From positions 200,911-264,910 of the forward strand of contig NW_008709380.1 of the NCBI RefSeq assembly GCF_000327385.1: a stretch of 64,000 bases of DNA, read 5' to 3'. This stretch comes from Lottia gigantea. Its lineage: Eukaryota > Mollusca > Gastropoda > Lottiidae. Each line of letters begins with the position of its first letter. Positions within the stretch are counted from its first letter, which is position 1. Both the position numbers and the translations under genes were made by a program. Below, in pieces: positions 34,891-48,800 of this stretch. The notes beneath the pieces are model-generated. The model searched no databases, had not been told where the DNA came from, and worked only from the letters and a program-made list of their open reading frames with translations.

Positions 34891-37800
34891 ATGCGAATCA
34901 AACGGTCTTATTTGATAACACTGGTAGTTGGGGTGTTCTTATCATGGAACCTTCTTACTTACTACTTACTTACCAACAAACACCCTCAAAAGGTAATGTT
35001 TTTTCATTCTTATGGACTGATGACTTGTGGGGATTGTAAAGAGTTTTTCAAAATTGTTTATGTGTATCGGGGACAGTGAAAACATCAATTTGCATCATTC
35101 CAATTTTCGACGAGATTGTCTGTGGTTTCTGCATTTCCACTATATTTTATGAGTTTAATGACTTCACTAATTAATCAAATACTTAGTTTTAGTGGAATTG
35201 CGAGAACCACAGACATCTGATCAAACATTGGAAATTTAGAAATAGTACTTAATCTAAGTGATATATGACATGCCTATCACCTAGGTCCTTATATATTATT
35301 CACAGCTTTTATTATTGTGATGTCATATATGCCATATGGTAAAGCACTTCAGCGATTTCAGGAGCTATGGACATCTGACTGTTGACTGATAATTATGATG
35401 AATCAATGGCCCTGATACACATACAAAAGCTAAAACGCCTCTTAACAATCCCTTTAAGATTTTTCAGTATTAAAAATACATGCAATCCTAATTTCATTCA
35501 TTTTCATGAAATATAATTCTTCGTTGAAGTTATGAATATTATATACCATAATATATTCCCCCGGTGTTTTTTGTTATAAGTTATGAATATTTTAGATTAT
35601 TTTGTATGATATATTACAGAAAGCAGGTGATATACAACCTCTTTTAGATATCAAATTATCAAAATTAGAAATTGAAATAAACTCACAGTTAAGAGAAAAT
35701 CAGAAATTACTGGATGATTTAAAACAGTTGAAAAATAAAGGTAAGCAACTGAGATACTAATGTCATGTACTTGCTATTTTCATCGTGTATATTTGAGGTA
35801 CTTTTTCTCAAGTTCTTCAATAGTTTAAAAAATTTCCACTTGTGTTCTGATAGTTGAAGAATCTTGGTCTTACCAGATCATTTTATGAAAGGATGATTTT
35901 CATGTATGAAAGAAAGCTTTATAAATATGTTGAAAGTAAAGACTTGATATTTTTAACAATACTGAAGTCACATAAAACATTGTCTAATATGCATCTAATT
36001 TTAATATTATTTGCTTGTCAATTTCATCAGTTATTTTCTAAATTGCTTTTTTTTTAATACTGTAATCAAATTTAACATTTCCTCCGGTTTGATTAAAATT
36101 GATGTGTATTATTTAGCTCAAAAAGAAGCTTCTAAAGTCAGTGATGAAAAGCTATCATTAGGAACAGAAGTCTTACCAATTTTAATGTTTGCTTGTAATA
36201 GAGTGACTGTAAGTCGAAGTTTAGACAGACTTTTAAAGTAAGTATTAGATAATATTTCAAATAATGGGTAAATGATATGATTTCTTTTCTAAACATGGCT
36301 TTAGTTTTTTTTGCCAGGTATATACTTGAAACATAAATGTTGGAGATAAGATTTGCTCAGTTTTTGGGTAAATGATTCTATAAACTAAATGTTTTTATAG
36401 TTCTTAGCTGTAGTTGAATTAACACAAGTGGGTCTGTTATTTATGATGTCCATTATCACCTTCATAGTCAGAAATTTGAAAAGTTTAGTATGAAAGTTAT
36501 TAGAAATTCAAATGACACTAGCTTATGTTATACCTCTTGTGAAAAAACTTTCAGCAATTCATTGTCATCATTGGATGAATGATGATGATAATAAAAATGT
36601 AAATTTAGCCATTGTATGCTACAAAACATAGTAATAGTATACTTAAATATTGTTCTATGTTATGTAATGACATTAAAAAGTTATTTGGAGACACTGTTGC
36701 TAAGTGCCAGTTAAAGTATTGACTATCAAAATTTATAAGTTATAATAATACAAACTTTATTGATCTGCAACTTAGCATTTCTTCTAGTCTAAAATAAATA
36801 TATACTGTATTTGATTTGGTTGACTGTAGATATGACTTGTAAATATGTACATCAAGGGTCAGTACCTAACAGACGTCACATACTTTTAGTGCTCCTATTA
36901 GCCACTATCGTAACATATCTTAAATCTAGTTTTATTCACCCATCAGATTACTCACTGACTAAAATGAAGGTTTTATCTCACTATTGCTAAGTTTTTGAGA
37001 AGATGCCCTCAAAGCCGATGCCTTCCATATCTCAGAGCAAGAATTTTCTCGCCATTTTTATGAAGAATACTTGCATATTTTGTATTTCAAAAATCAAAAG
37101 GACACTTATGTCGGTAAAAAATATTTTGTTGATATGGAGCTGTTGCAAAAATTGCCTGATAAATTACAATAATGATGAATTTCAAGTAAAATAACCCCAA
37201 ATTACAAACAATAATGATTTAAAGGAAATTTTCTTTTAAAAATATTTGAATGTAAACGTATAATATTTATTATTTAACTGCTGTTCTTAGAATCAATAAT
37301 TATATTTTTTTAGTCTATAAGAATATAGATTTATTGATAATCTGTAGTATTAAGACAGGTATGACAAGAACACCTGTCAATCTTAATATCATTAAATACA
37401 TTCATATTTATATACATTGTACTGCATTCGATACCTGCTGTAAAAACAGTGTTTACAACTTCCTCGCAAATCTGAAATTTGTGTGAAAAAGTTGAGACCG
37501 TAGGCAATATTTACAACTGTTCATGTGGAAAAAGAGATTGTGTTAGCAGTTTAAATATTTCAATACCATGCTCTTTATCAACTTTTGTTGAACGTCTTTA
37601 AACATCGTCAATAAGGAAGAACCACATTTGAAGATCCTGATATTTTTGTATTGGGTCAAGGTGAAGGTCATAGAAGTTGTGAAAATTTATGTCCACAGTA
37701 TTTCTCCATTTTCATGACTTTCCAAGCTATTAAATATGAGAGGATTCCAATATCAAACGGAAATTCACAACATTGAGCTTGTAAACACAGTAATCACAAG

Positions 37801-40800
37801 AGGTATCGAACGAGCCATTATATACCACAAAGTATCATCTCATGTTTTGCATATAATGACATCCAGATTGGACTAGTGTGTTAGTTAAAGCTAGTCCTAT
37901 TTAAAGCCCCTCAACTTTCTATTGAACTCTTCCGCACATGCATACCTTCCATCAATCGGAAACCTAAATATATGATTGGCAGAGCTCATTTGTGAAATTA
38001 GAGGTGATTTTTGTTTGTTTGCCAAATTATACCCAGCCTTGAATTTTGAACAGATTTTAAATTAAAGAATCAAACTTGTTTCACATAAATTATTATCCAA
38101 CCCTATTGTTTTTGCTATTTAATTTCATGAATTATCAATACATTTTTTCTTCTTTAGATATAGACCAGATGCTAAGAAATTTCCCATCATAGTGACCCAA
38201 GACTGTGGTCATCAGGCAACTGCTACAGTTATACAGAAATATGTTTCTGCTCATGGCATCATTCATATAAAGGTACATAACTCATTTATTCAATTGATAT
38301 GTGGAAAAGAAATTAAAATACCAGTCAATTCACCTAGGGTAAAGTTGGTTGTTCAAATAGTCATGTCTTTGGTGTGTTTAAAGAGATTTGCTCTCCATTA
38401 TAGATTTGACTTTGCTGGAGATGTAAAAATGTTTTACTCATTTGCTTTCCTGATGTCTGCTAACCATTGATAATATATCTTATAAAAAAAACTGTCCAAA
38501 TTTATTTAATGCATATTTATAATAACTCTACTCTGCTTAGACTTATTAAACTTGATTTCATTTCAGCAACCAGATGTAAGTGATATAAAGCTACCATGGC
38601 CACAGAGAAAGTTTGCTGGTTATTATAAGATATCAAGACATTATAAATGGGCTTTAGATCAAGTCTTTCATAAATTTAATTTTTCAACAGTTATCATAGT
38701 TGAAGGTAAGGTCTTGTTCTTTACATGGTTATAAGAAGTTATGTGTAGCATTATCTATACATTTCAGTAATTGTATAAGAACTGTATGCTCAAAGTAGTT
38801 GTCTTTCATTTTCATTTATCAAGTAAAATTTTCTAAGAATATAATTTGAAAATTTTTACCATTTTGAAATTTGAATATGTATTAATGTATAAGGTTACAA
38901 TATTTTTTTATTAAAGATAATTTTCATTTAAAATTGTATGTTTTTAACATTATCTGATTAGTTTAGTGTTCTAACAATAATGAATTATATTTGCAGATGA
39001 TCTTGACATATCACCTGATTTTTATGAGTATTTCGCAGCCACATATCCTCTGTTACACCTAGAGAAAGAGTTATGGTGTGTGTCAGCATGGAATGATAAT
39101 GGCAAGGCTAATCTAGTATCAGAAGAACCAGGTAAGTTATCTCCCTTAGTCTTCATCCATGACTTTTTGTCTTCTGGAAGGGGTTCAGAATCAAAAATTT
39201 TTTAATCTGATGGACGGATTTGAGAAGAAGCACACACATTTCCTTTTAGAGAAGCTGAGAAATGTCCTTTAGAAATTAGTTGGTAGATGGGTATGGGATC
39301 GTTTAATTTCATCCTTTACTTTTAAAAATGTGCCATGTATATGCCTTACTATATTTATACACATTTGCCAGTAGATAAAAGTACTGTTTCTGCAGCTTTT
39401 CATAACAAATATTGTATTTCTTATTTTACCATTACCAAAGTATTAGAATAAAAAGATACATGAGTTAAGACAATTTATGTTTTTTTTTTCTTAACAGAGA
39501 AGTTGTACAGAAGTGATTTTTTCCCTGGGTTGGGATGGATGATAGAAAAATCATTATGGTTAGAACTTGGACCAAAATGGCCTCAAGCGTAAGTAATATT
39601 TAGTGTTTAGATCCTCATATTATGTAAGCATTGACTCTCTCTGTAGTTGTAGTTTAATGAATAAATTTTGCAGATTTTTACGATGACATTGCAAAGATCA
39701 AAATGCTAAATTGGGCATGTGAAGGTCATGATCTGAAACACCGTTCAGAGTTCCTGTATTAAGCTCCTATATAGACATAGATAAGAATGTCATTGTTATT
39801 AATTTCAGATTCTGGGATGATTGGATGAGACACCCTGATCAGAGAAAAGGTCGAGAGTGTATTAGACCAGAAATTTGTAGAACCAGTACTTTTGGTAAAA
39901 AGGGTGTTAGCAAGTAAGTACTTATTTATTATTAAATGCTGAAATTGCTAATGAGATGTGTACTAATCATGTAGATCAAGTAATTTTTTAACCACAGCAA
40001 GCTTGTCCCATTTAAACTGATTTGTTTTTATACAGGTCAAAGTATCTTCTTGAACAGTTTTATTACGATTGATGTTTGAGACCTGTATGTTAACAGCTGA
40101 TTGCTAAAGATCTGTTGGAAAATAAAATTGTAATGGCCATGAAGGTGCAGATTTTTGCTTTAATATGATTGATATATTTATTTATTTTTTCAGTGGTTTA
40201 TTCTATGAAAAACATTTAAAATTTATCAAGTTAAATGAACAGCTTGTGCCTTTTTCTAAAATGGATCTTTCTTATTTAAAAAAGGTAAGTTAAAATTTTT
40301 GTACATGTGATACATTAAGGATGAATTCATGTCAATATAAATCTCTTTTTTCATAGATCTTTTTGTCTTTTATGCTCCAATATATTGAGAAATCTTTCAC
40401 TCTTGTATATTGTCATGTATAAAAATTTGCTAAACAAGCTCCAGTAACTTTAGATATAGATTATTTTAACCAATAAAGGAAACATGTTTTTTGTTTGTTT
40501 TAGGAGAGATATGATACAGAATTTCTACAAGAAGTATATAATTCACCAGAAATGACAGTAACAGAGGTGGTTGTATCAGCTAATAAACCAAAACTCCATC
40601 CAGTCAGAGTCACCTATAAAACTAAAGATGAATACAAAGCTGCCGCTAAAAAATTAGGAATTATGGATGATTATAAGGTATGTAATTCTATGTTTTATAA
40701 AAAAAAAATTTCATGTTCAGTCTTTAACATGTGATATTGAATAACATAAGACTACAGATATACTACTCCTACGGTAAAATTGTCTTCTATTCTTGAATGT

Positions 40801-41091
40801 GATCTCTACCCCTAAATGTCGCTTTAGAATTATTTGAACCAACAAAAGAGTTTAGAATCTAAAGTTGATTGGGGATGGAAGCCAATGCCAAGAAGCACTG
40901 GTCCTAGATAATAATTTTTCTCACCTTGAGTTGGATTCAAATTCACAGCACTTGTAATTATTTGTTGTGATTTGTAGGCGGGTGTACCAAGAGGAGCCTA
41001 TAGGGGTGTTGTTAGTTTTGTATTCCGAGGGAGAAGAATCTACTTGTCTCCACCATCAACTTGGAAAAATTACGACCCCACATGGAGCTGA
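34891..41091 (+). CDS. MGAT1: Alpha-1,3-mannosyl-glycoprotein 2-beta-N-acetylglucosaminyltransferase (GnT-I)
   Basis: Eleven coding exons: 34891-34992, 35620-35740, 36117-36237, 38158-38272, 38567-38705, 38997-39131, 39498-39588, 39809-39913, 40194-40284, 40504-40677, 40978-41091. Total 1308 nt, 435 residues (human 445). It is a type II Golgi enzyme: short cytoplasmic MRIKRS, membrane anchor about residues 7-27 ([16 protein letters not shown]), a coiled-coil-like stem (about 45-75), then the GT13 catalytic domain. Key residues are kept: Arg in FACNRVTV, Asp in VTQDCGH, the EDD metal-binding motif in IIVEDDLDIS, and WDDWMR. It transfers GlcNAc from UDP-GlcNAc to the alpha-1,3 mannose of Man5GlcNAc2, opening hybrid and complex N-glycan synthesis. 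The start codon is preceded in the same exon by short upstream ORFs (for example MNMNSNINMT from 34841). Confidence 0.97.
35029..35457. mobile_element. Rearranged pair of foldback MITEs in MGAT1 intron 2
   Basis: 'ggattgtaaagagtttttca' begins a left arm near 35031. A right-arm core 'tagtggaattgcgagaacca' follows at about 35189. A second right arm, 'gatttcaggagctatggaca', ends 'cttaacaatccctttaag' with TTAA at 35454-35457. The order suggests two overlapping or partly deleted copies. Confidence 0.55.
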
Positions 41092-42614
41092 CAGCAGGAT
41101 ATTGTAGAAGTTTTAAAAGATTTAATATATTCAATATTCAGTGACTAGGCGTGTTTCACAACTTTCAAACAACTTTAGATACATGACCAAATTCAACAAA
41201 ATACTACAAAGATCATATCTTTCTTAACAAAAGACAACTGAATGTAGAAATCTTGTAGAAATTGGCAGCTGTACTGTGTATATATATTTTCAATTTATCC
41301 CAAATTGTTTACAACCAAAACAGACAAAATACAACATTGAACAGGTTATCCTATTACTATTGGAAGTTTATTTTGTCGCAATTTATCTTATTCACAGCTT
41401 TTCTAAGAAAACAAGGCACTTGATGATGTTATTCTATTACACATGGTAGTATATTTGTTGGAATATCTGAAGTGATTTGAAAGATGTTAAACAAGTCTTC
41501 ATGTATGATTGTTTTATTGTACGAGTGAACAGAGAATTTATTTTGTTATAGTATGGTTGTTAATTGTTTATATTGTATAGTGGTAAAAACTGTTCAATTC
41601 TAATTGTGATATAATGTTGATAATATCAGTAGTAACTTGTTCAATTCTTCGTAAATCACTTTTTAATCAATGTACAAATGTAGTAGTCTTTGAGAAAACT
41701 AAGACCAAATATAATAAGTAATAACCAATAGTGTACAAAACCTGAAATCTACATCAAAATGCAAATTGCTGCTCCCAATTTTTGTGGAGACTAAATAAGA
41801 ACCATCTGAGACAAAATACCAAATATATTACAATATTTATTTTAATAAGACCAAAGTGATCATTACTGAAATACACGTTATGTGTTTTTCTTACCCCATG
41901 ACTTAATGAAGAATATTATGCTTTTGAAACTCAGAGATACTCAGTTTTAATGCAATGGCATGCAGCAATTCAAAGTAACCCTTGAACACTGAGTATAAAT
42001 ATGATAATGAAACCTCAAGTAGAATAACTTGAAGTTTAAAATCAAACGGTTAAAAGTAAAAAGCTTTAGAACCAATAAACAAAAAAAATGGCTTTTACTC
42101 AAGGAGAGTATAGATGGGAACTCAATTTTCGTGTTTTATGAATTTGCCCTTTAAGTCACATGTCGAAAGAGTAAATGCTTGGACGAAGTACACTTGTGCT
42201 TAAAAAGCTTTGAATTTGGTGGATTATAAAAGCCCAATCTGTATATAATAATAATTAATACCTATCTTTATTAGTATTTATGATTATATATTGGTAGATT
42301 AATACCAGGGGTCTGATATCAGACGGTATTGTAAGATTTTATATTTAATAAATTCTAGAAATCTGATTGGTTGATATTTATTTACTGTAATAAATGGAAC
42401 CAATCGGATGGTAACAGGATATATTATTAATACTAATAAATGATAAATAACTAATCTATATGTAGTTATTACTTTTCAGTAACTTAATACTTCAACTTGA
42501 CAAGTATTTTTGCAAAGTGTGACGTGCCTTTAAAGTAGTTCTGTCTGCAATCTAAGAAATATATCTAGTAACAGTTATAATTATAACACTAGACAATTGT
42601 TTATAATCTCATTA
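41092..42614 (+). other. MGAT1: MGAT1 3' UTR and flank
   Basis: Follows the TGA at 41089-41091. The first AATAAA noticed is at 42074-42079, so a 3' UTR of about 1 kb is possible; others occur further on. No other feature was recognised. Confidence 0.4.
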
Positions 42615-42974
42615 TATACGTAGAACAAAAAGTTAAGCGCCACTAACTTCAGTATATTCTGGGACATCGCGTACGTCGTAGAGACCCTCCTGTACAAACT
42701 TTAACAGAGTTAGATGCAGCATTGCATCAGGAGTGGCAGCAAATTCCTCAACAGGACATTCAAAGACATGAAAAACAGATACTTTGCATTTGGGGCTTTA
42801 AAGACAATATAATGTATGATCATCAACTTCCTGTTGTTGATTTTTTCACGAATACATATTGTTTTCAACATTAGGTTACAATACATATATCTCTGTTATC
42901 AAGTATTATTGTGAATTGCATTCATTTGCGAAACAATGGTTCAATATGTGGTGGCGCTTTTTGTTCTAGGTATA
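42615..42974 (+). mobile_element. Internally deleted Tc1/mariner transposon
   Basis: The ends form an inverted repeat: left TATACGTAGAACAAAAAG (42615 on) and right, reversed, TATACCTAGAACAAAAAG (ending 42974). GCGCCAC follows the repeat on both sides, and TA flanks it. Inside, 42659-42769 reads LGHRVRRRDPPVQTLTEL, then ALHQEWQQIPQQDI. This is the C-terminal part of a Tc1-type transposase (family pattern LGRRVRxRxPPPxNLxEL...EWxxIPQ). The preceding Trp-Asp is out of frame and the rest of the transposase is missing, so the copy is dead. Confidence 0.8.
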
Positions 42975-45741
42975 TTTGATTGACGAGTTTGGTTGCACAT
43001 GGATTCTATGTTTTATCTATTAAGACCTAAATTTATATTTAACATTGATCAATAAGATATAAAAACCATGAAATAGGTGATAACGACCACATGAAAAGAG
43101 TGTTTCATTGTGATGTTTATTTTGTAGTTTTTCTAAATTGTTAATTAAGGGTTGATATTTATTTATAACAAATGGCTAGTTATGTAGATATTATGATATC
43201 AAAATTCCTTACCAAACTTTTAATTTAAAATGTGGCTTTCTTGTCCTAAAACTAGTTGTCTACAAATAGATAATAAATTTTATTATTAGACAGACTATTC
43301 AAAGTTTGTTGAGATTTGCTTAAGTTTTCAAAGTTTGCCTTAACTGATAGGGTGTTTATTTGCCGCTTCTTTTTTCAAATATTTACCAACCACTAAGCTG
43401 AAATATAACTTCACATCTGAGGATTCAACATCCTTGCCTTACTGCTGTTTTTTTTGTAAATTAATGTACATACATTATTTATGTTATCATATGTAAATAG
43501 TTTGAATTGGACAATGTTTGGAACTGAAGTCATACATCATATGTTGTTAATTTGTATTGCAAAGTGACATCATTTACATGTACCTATGTTACAGAGCTGA
43601 GAGCCCTTGTGTCTGTTATTGTGTTCCAAGTTAATTTTCAAGAGTTAAAGCAAATTATATTATGGGACCATATCAAAATCCTTTTATTTATCTTACATAA
43701 GAATAATTAGCATTAAGCATTTTAAATAAAGAAGAACAGATGCTTTAGGATCACTAATTCCCTGATTTGATAATTATTGAGGAATTCTAATTCTAAAGAT
43801 TCTGTCTTCATTAGCCCACATGGTGCAGAAAAGTAGGACATAAAACTGCACTCATTTCATTTAATTTCCAAAGGCATGATGCTGTTTTATGATAATCAAC
43901 TCAAAATCAAAATTAATTAGCTAATGAATCAATGATGAAATTTATAAGCCTAAATTATTTTTTTTTTGTTATTGCTTTTTAACCCTTTGTAGATACTTGT
44001 TCATATTCTTGTTACTCAGGGCACAGTTGTGCAGATTGTTTACCATTCATTTTCACCATGATTCGTATATAATTATCATTAAATATATGGTGAATTTACA
44101 ACCTTGTTATAATATACTAAATAATTTTGAGGTGCAGTGGAGCTTGGGAGAGGTCTTCGCCTCTATTTGTTTGTCTCTGCCATGCCTGACTTTATCATAA
44201 TATTTCGTTTTCCAAATTTTGTGTGTTAATTAATATCTTACCTACACTCCCATAGCTGCAGAGCCAATGTCTGTATCCTGTGGTCAGATGTCTGATATAC
44301 TAATTCTATTGCTTCAGTAGTGGTGCCCATTTCTTGCCCACCACCCCAAGATTAACAATTCTTGAAAATTCTTGCCAGATGAAATGAAGCAATAACCTCA
44401 ATAACTGTGCCATGCCTTCTTCACATTGCCATTTTAAAATACATATAGGTGTGCATAATATAATAATATTTAATAAATTAAGTACATGATCAACAACAAA
44501 CAATATATAATATTGGTTAACTATTAAATGAGCAGGAAATATATTTTCCTTGAATAATGGCGCATAATTGACAGCATCTCATAAAATACATAACTGACAA
44601 ATCAAAGCATGATGAGGTAGCATAAAAACATATTAAAAATTTACAATAAAATATAGGCACGTTATTTGGAATTGATAAATAGGAAATTCAGATCTATCAT
44701 CTGTAACAATGAATGTGAAGACCAGCTTGAATGTGCTAAAAACTTGAATTAATTTGACTTTTTAAACCAGTTCAATAATTTAATTTGAAAAACTTTTAGG
44801 CAAGATTGGAAGGGCAGGGTTTAATATCTAAATATGTACATTACCAGCTGATAGTGCTCAATTTCAAATGTCCATAGATGATAAAAAAAATACCAAACTG
44901 TTACAACCATTGTCAATTCAATTTTTCAACTTTTTTACTATAAATTATTATTGATTATGAGAATTGACATTAGTCTAGACTAACACAGTAGGTTTTCATA
45001 TCATTGCAGGAGAACTGGACTTCAAAGGTGCTACAGATAGCTGACAATAAGCTGGTTTAGTGACCTTTATCTCTTTACAGATTGATGAATGATTTTAAAG
45101 ATTCAATGGTCCCTTCAGTTAAAAATGTTCCCTAATCCGGTAGGCAATGGTCAATGGCTGGACAGAAACAAGTTAAAAATCACAGTAAAAACTAACAATT
45201 AACAAATACTTAATGTAATATTGCACTTCAATTTATTCTGAGAATAATTAAAAACACCTTTATCTGGAGATGGAAGCAATAATATCAAGTTACTGGATCA
45301 AGTTTTTTGGTTGTAAAAGTTTTTATAATATTGATTTTTCATCTCTATCTAAATTATAAATGTTAGAGAAACATGATCCAGTGAACATCTTTTACTACTG
45401 ATTTTACACTTTCATTAGCAGATCAAATTTTATGGATTATTTTTGTGATGAATTGGAAAATCAGCTTTAAAATAGTGATAACTATCTAAAAATAACTTTA
45501 AGATATAAAAAAAAAAATCAAATTTTTTTTGCTAATGTCAGAACACTTTCCTTCAAGAAATTTTAACAAAAATCTCTTCAATTTTAGCTGATAAATGCCT
45601 TTAATTATCAACATTTTTATCAATGCAAATCTAATTTAAGACCAAATCTGCTATTTCGAAGCTAATATTTAAAATCCCGAAAAAAATAATTGGTATAATT
45701 TGATATACTGATGACAATACTAAAAGAGTGGGATGATGCCA
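42975..45741. other. Intergenic space between convergent MGAT1 and PK-like genes
   Basis: AT-rich. It contains the short SINE-like fragment at 43803-43866 and further AATAAA-type signals (for example near 43727) on the plus strand. No coding segment with recognisable homology or splice structure was seen. Confidence 0.45.
43803..43866 (+). repeat. Short SINE-like 3' tail fragment (copy 2)
   Basis: Nearly identical over about 52 bp to 20147-20205 ('cttcattagcccacatggtg', then 'cagaaaagtaggacataaaa'), with only a few mismatches. No head with pol III boxes is present at either place. Confidence 0.5.
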
Positions 45742-45747
45742 TTTATT
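45742..45747 (-). other. Poly(A) signal of the pyruvate kinase-like gene
   Basis: AATAAA on the minus strand, about 75 bp beyond the stop codon at 45820-45822. Confidence 0.5.
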
Positions 45748-45819
45748 GATACTTTAAATGGCAGACTTCAATATATTTCTTGTATGAACTAAAAATAATC
45801 CTTATAATTGGATCCAGAT

Positions 45820-48800
45820 TCAAAACTCCTCATTAGACGTGGCATTAACTAAATTCATGATTTGTTGAGGGTCATTTTCAATTAAATTAGGAACGGTAAT
45901 TAAGCGTAGTGTATTAGTATGACCGGTACCAGGTGTCCATCCTGTTACTAATACCACTACATCATTCTCTACAACTATACTATTATTAACTGCCATTAAC
46001 AGCGCTTTATGTATTCTTCTATCTAAATCATCAACCCATTCATACGAACATTCATCTGAAGTATTAGAAAATTAAAACAGAACCTGACACATGTTGTTAC
46101 TCAGAATTTCACACTGTACTATCTCTACCTATATTAAGTTAAAGTATGCGTGCAAATCAATTTCAAAAGTTGCATTGACTCATATCCAAAAAGCAATTAT
46201 ATTTTGATCAAAGGATACCTATGGACTACATATAAAGTTGGATACCTCCAGATAAATGAAAAATATAAACTATACCTGTATATAGTAAAGGTTGGATGCC
46301 TCTAAATAAATGAAGATATCTGGCTGTACTAGGTGATCTTGTTATAGCTATTATGATACATGATGGACGGTATTTAGCTATCATTGCTGCTGTGCTGTAA
46401 GGAAATACAGAGAAAAAACATAGGATTGTAAAGAGGTGTTCTGAACTTTTTATGTATATGATAGCATCAATTTGCACCTTAAATTTTAGTCAGGCGTCTG
46501 CAGTTTCTTTTCTTGATGCCACTATCACAAAAGACACTTCCCTCCTCAATATGCAAGTATTAACTTTTACATGGGATTTATATTACAAATTTTGTGCATA
46601 ATCGTGTCAGAAAAAACATGCTGTTATCTTACCTTCCAGATGAAGTAACAACTATTATTGCCGAAGCTTGTGATTTACTAGCTGCCTCCACAGCAGCTAT
46701 AGCTGTAGTATGTGTTTTACCTACTGGTGGTTCTGTTTGTTCTTGTAATTCTTTAAATACACTATCACTTAATACAGCTGATTCTGCTTCACGACAGATC
46801 TACAAGTAGATATTAAGCATTTGTTTAAATATGAAATCTTCAGGTCAGCTAGCTATTACACACATCAATATCAAAACTTAACAAAATAGGAAATACAATA
46901 GCACTTCACTCTGTCAAATACCTTGACCTCATTAAACACTTTTCTTGGTTAAAATCATATGATACCTGTTGGCAAGCTTTGAAGATGATCAAGAGCAAGA
47001 AAATTCGAAAGTATGAAAACTCTAATATCTTCTAGACAAGAGATCATTAACTCATATTTCAAATATAAAAGAACTCATTTTGGAAATGGAGGTTACATGG
47101 AGGTTACATGGTTAAGAATATTTGATTTAAGTTAAAATTCTGTGTTATGGTACTTACAGCTGAAAGAGTTTCTACAACTTGAACTGGGTTGGTACCAACA
47201 GCTGTTTCTTTAGATAACATAATACAATCTATACCATCTAATACAGCATTAGCTACATCACTAGCTTCTGCTCTAGTAGGTCGAACATTATGTACCATAC
47301 TATCTAACATCTACAAATATCAATTTAATTCATGAAGCTGCCAAGACCTATTGCTATGAGGTTTGGGGAATTAAGTCGATAAAATATGTATTCCCAAAAA
47401 GGTTAGTAAGTGTGCCAAATTCTGGTAACCTTGAAAAGTCATCTTTCCTAAATACTTGTTCATAGCATCCAAGAACCAGCTGGTTGAAAAGATGCTATGA
47501 ACATATGATGTTATTTTCATACAATGTGGATGCTCCTGTCGTAATTCATTATAATGTTTTATTAAGAGTAATTACTAGAATATTAGTCCTACCTGAGCAG
47601 CACAAATTACAGGTTTGCCAGCACTATTAGCTTTTCCTATTATCATTTTCTGAGCTAAAAATACTTTCTCTCCTGGAATGTCAATGCCTAAATCACCTCT
47701 ACCAACCAATACACCATCACTTACTTTCAATATATCATCAAAACTGAAATACATTAATATCATTAGTTTATAAACATCATTCAGTAAGAGATAAAAACAG
47801 CTTTACAGCAAATTAAGACTTTAATTGAAGGTACATGTATTTAGACACATAACAAGAATTTTTTTGAGGGGATTTATACAGCGAAATAAGAAGTGTGTGA
47901 AGGCAAAATATTACTATTCTTTTAGGCAAAAGATGAATTTTGTTGAGAGGATTTTCCAGCAAAAAAATAATTTTCTTTCAATTTTTTTTCATGTATCTCA
48001 AGTGTAAAATGAAAAGTTATTTCCAGTATGATATAAGCTGATTTCTATAAACCAGTATGAATTATACATGAGTAGATATACTGATTGGTATAATGTATAT
48101 ACCTCTAAGGACTCTTTTTATTGATCTTTTGCTTTAAAAATGCATGCAAAGTTATATGTTATCTTCAATGGATTGTAAAGAAATTTTCTATACTTTTTAT
48201 GTGTATCAGAGACACTTATAGCATAGATTTGAACTATTACAACCTAAGAAAGGGTATTTTAAACTAAACCTTCTCTTTCTCCTTCAATGCTGTCACTCTA
48301 TTTCTTTGTCATGATCACTCTCTTATGGTAAATAATATAATATCACCACTTGAAGATGGGAACAAGACAGTCAATATAAATATATTAATAATTATTAGAA
48401 TATGACGGCTTGACAGGTGTCAAAACAAGATCTATGGATAGCCAACTTTTATTGATCTTCAAGTCATCCAATCCAATAAACACTTCATTCTATCATGTAC
48501 TGCCAAGCATTGCAAGATTTTCTCAATTTATATCTTAGAATATCTAATTTAGAGTAAAATAATTACATAGTTAACAAGACCAAAGTTTACACACATGAAA
48601 ACTGTCTGATTCTATAAGCTTAATGTTGCAATTATAAACAACAGGGCCTACTTTCATGTCTTCACCATATATGGTATTGCTTTAACAACTTTTATAAATG
48701 AAGGCATCATGGATTCAAAACAAATTTACCCACTAGATTTCAATCACAGACATGATAATTCAAAATTATTTACATGATCAATTAACAAACTTTTATGCGA

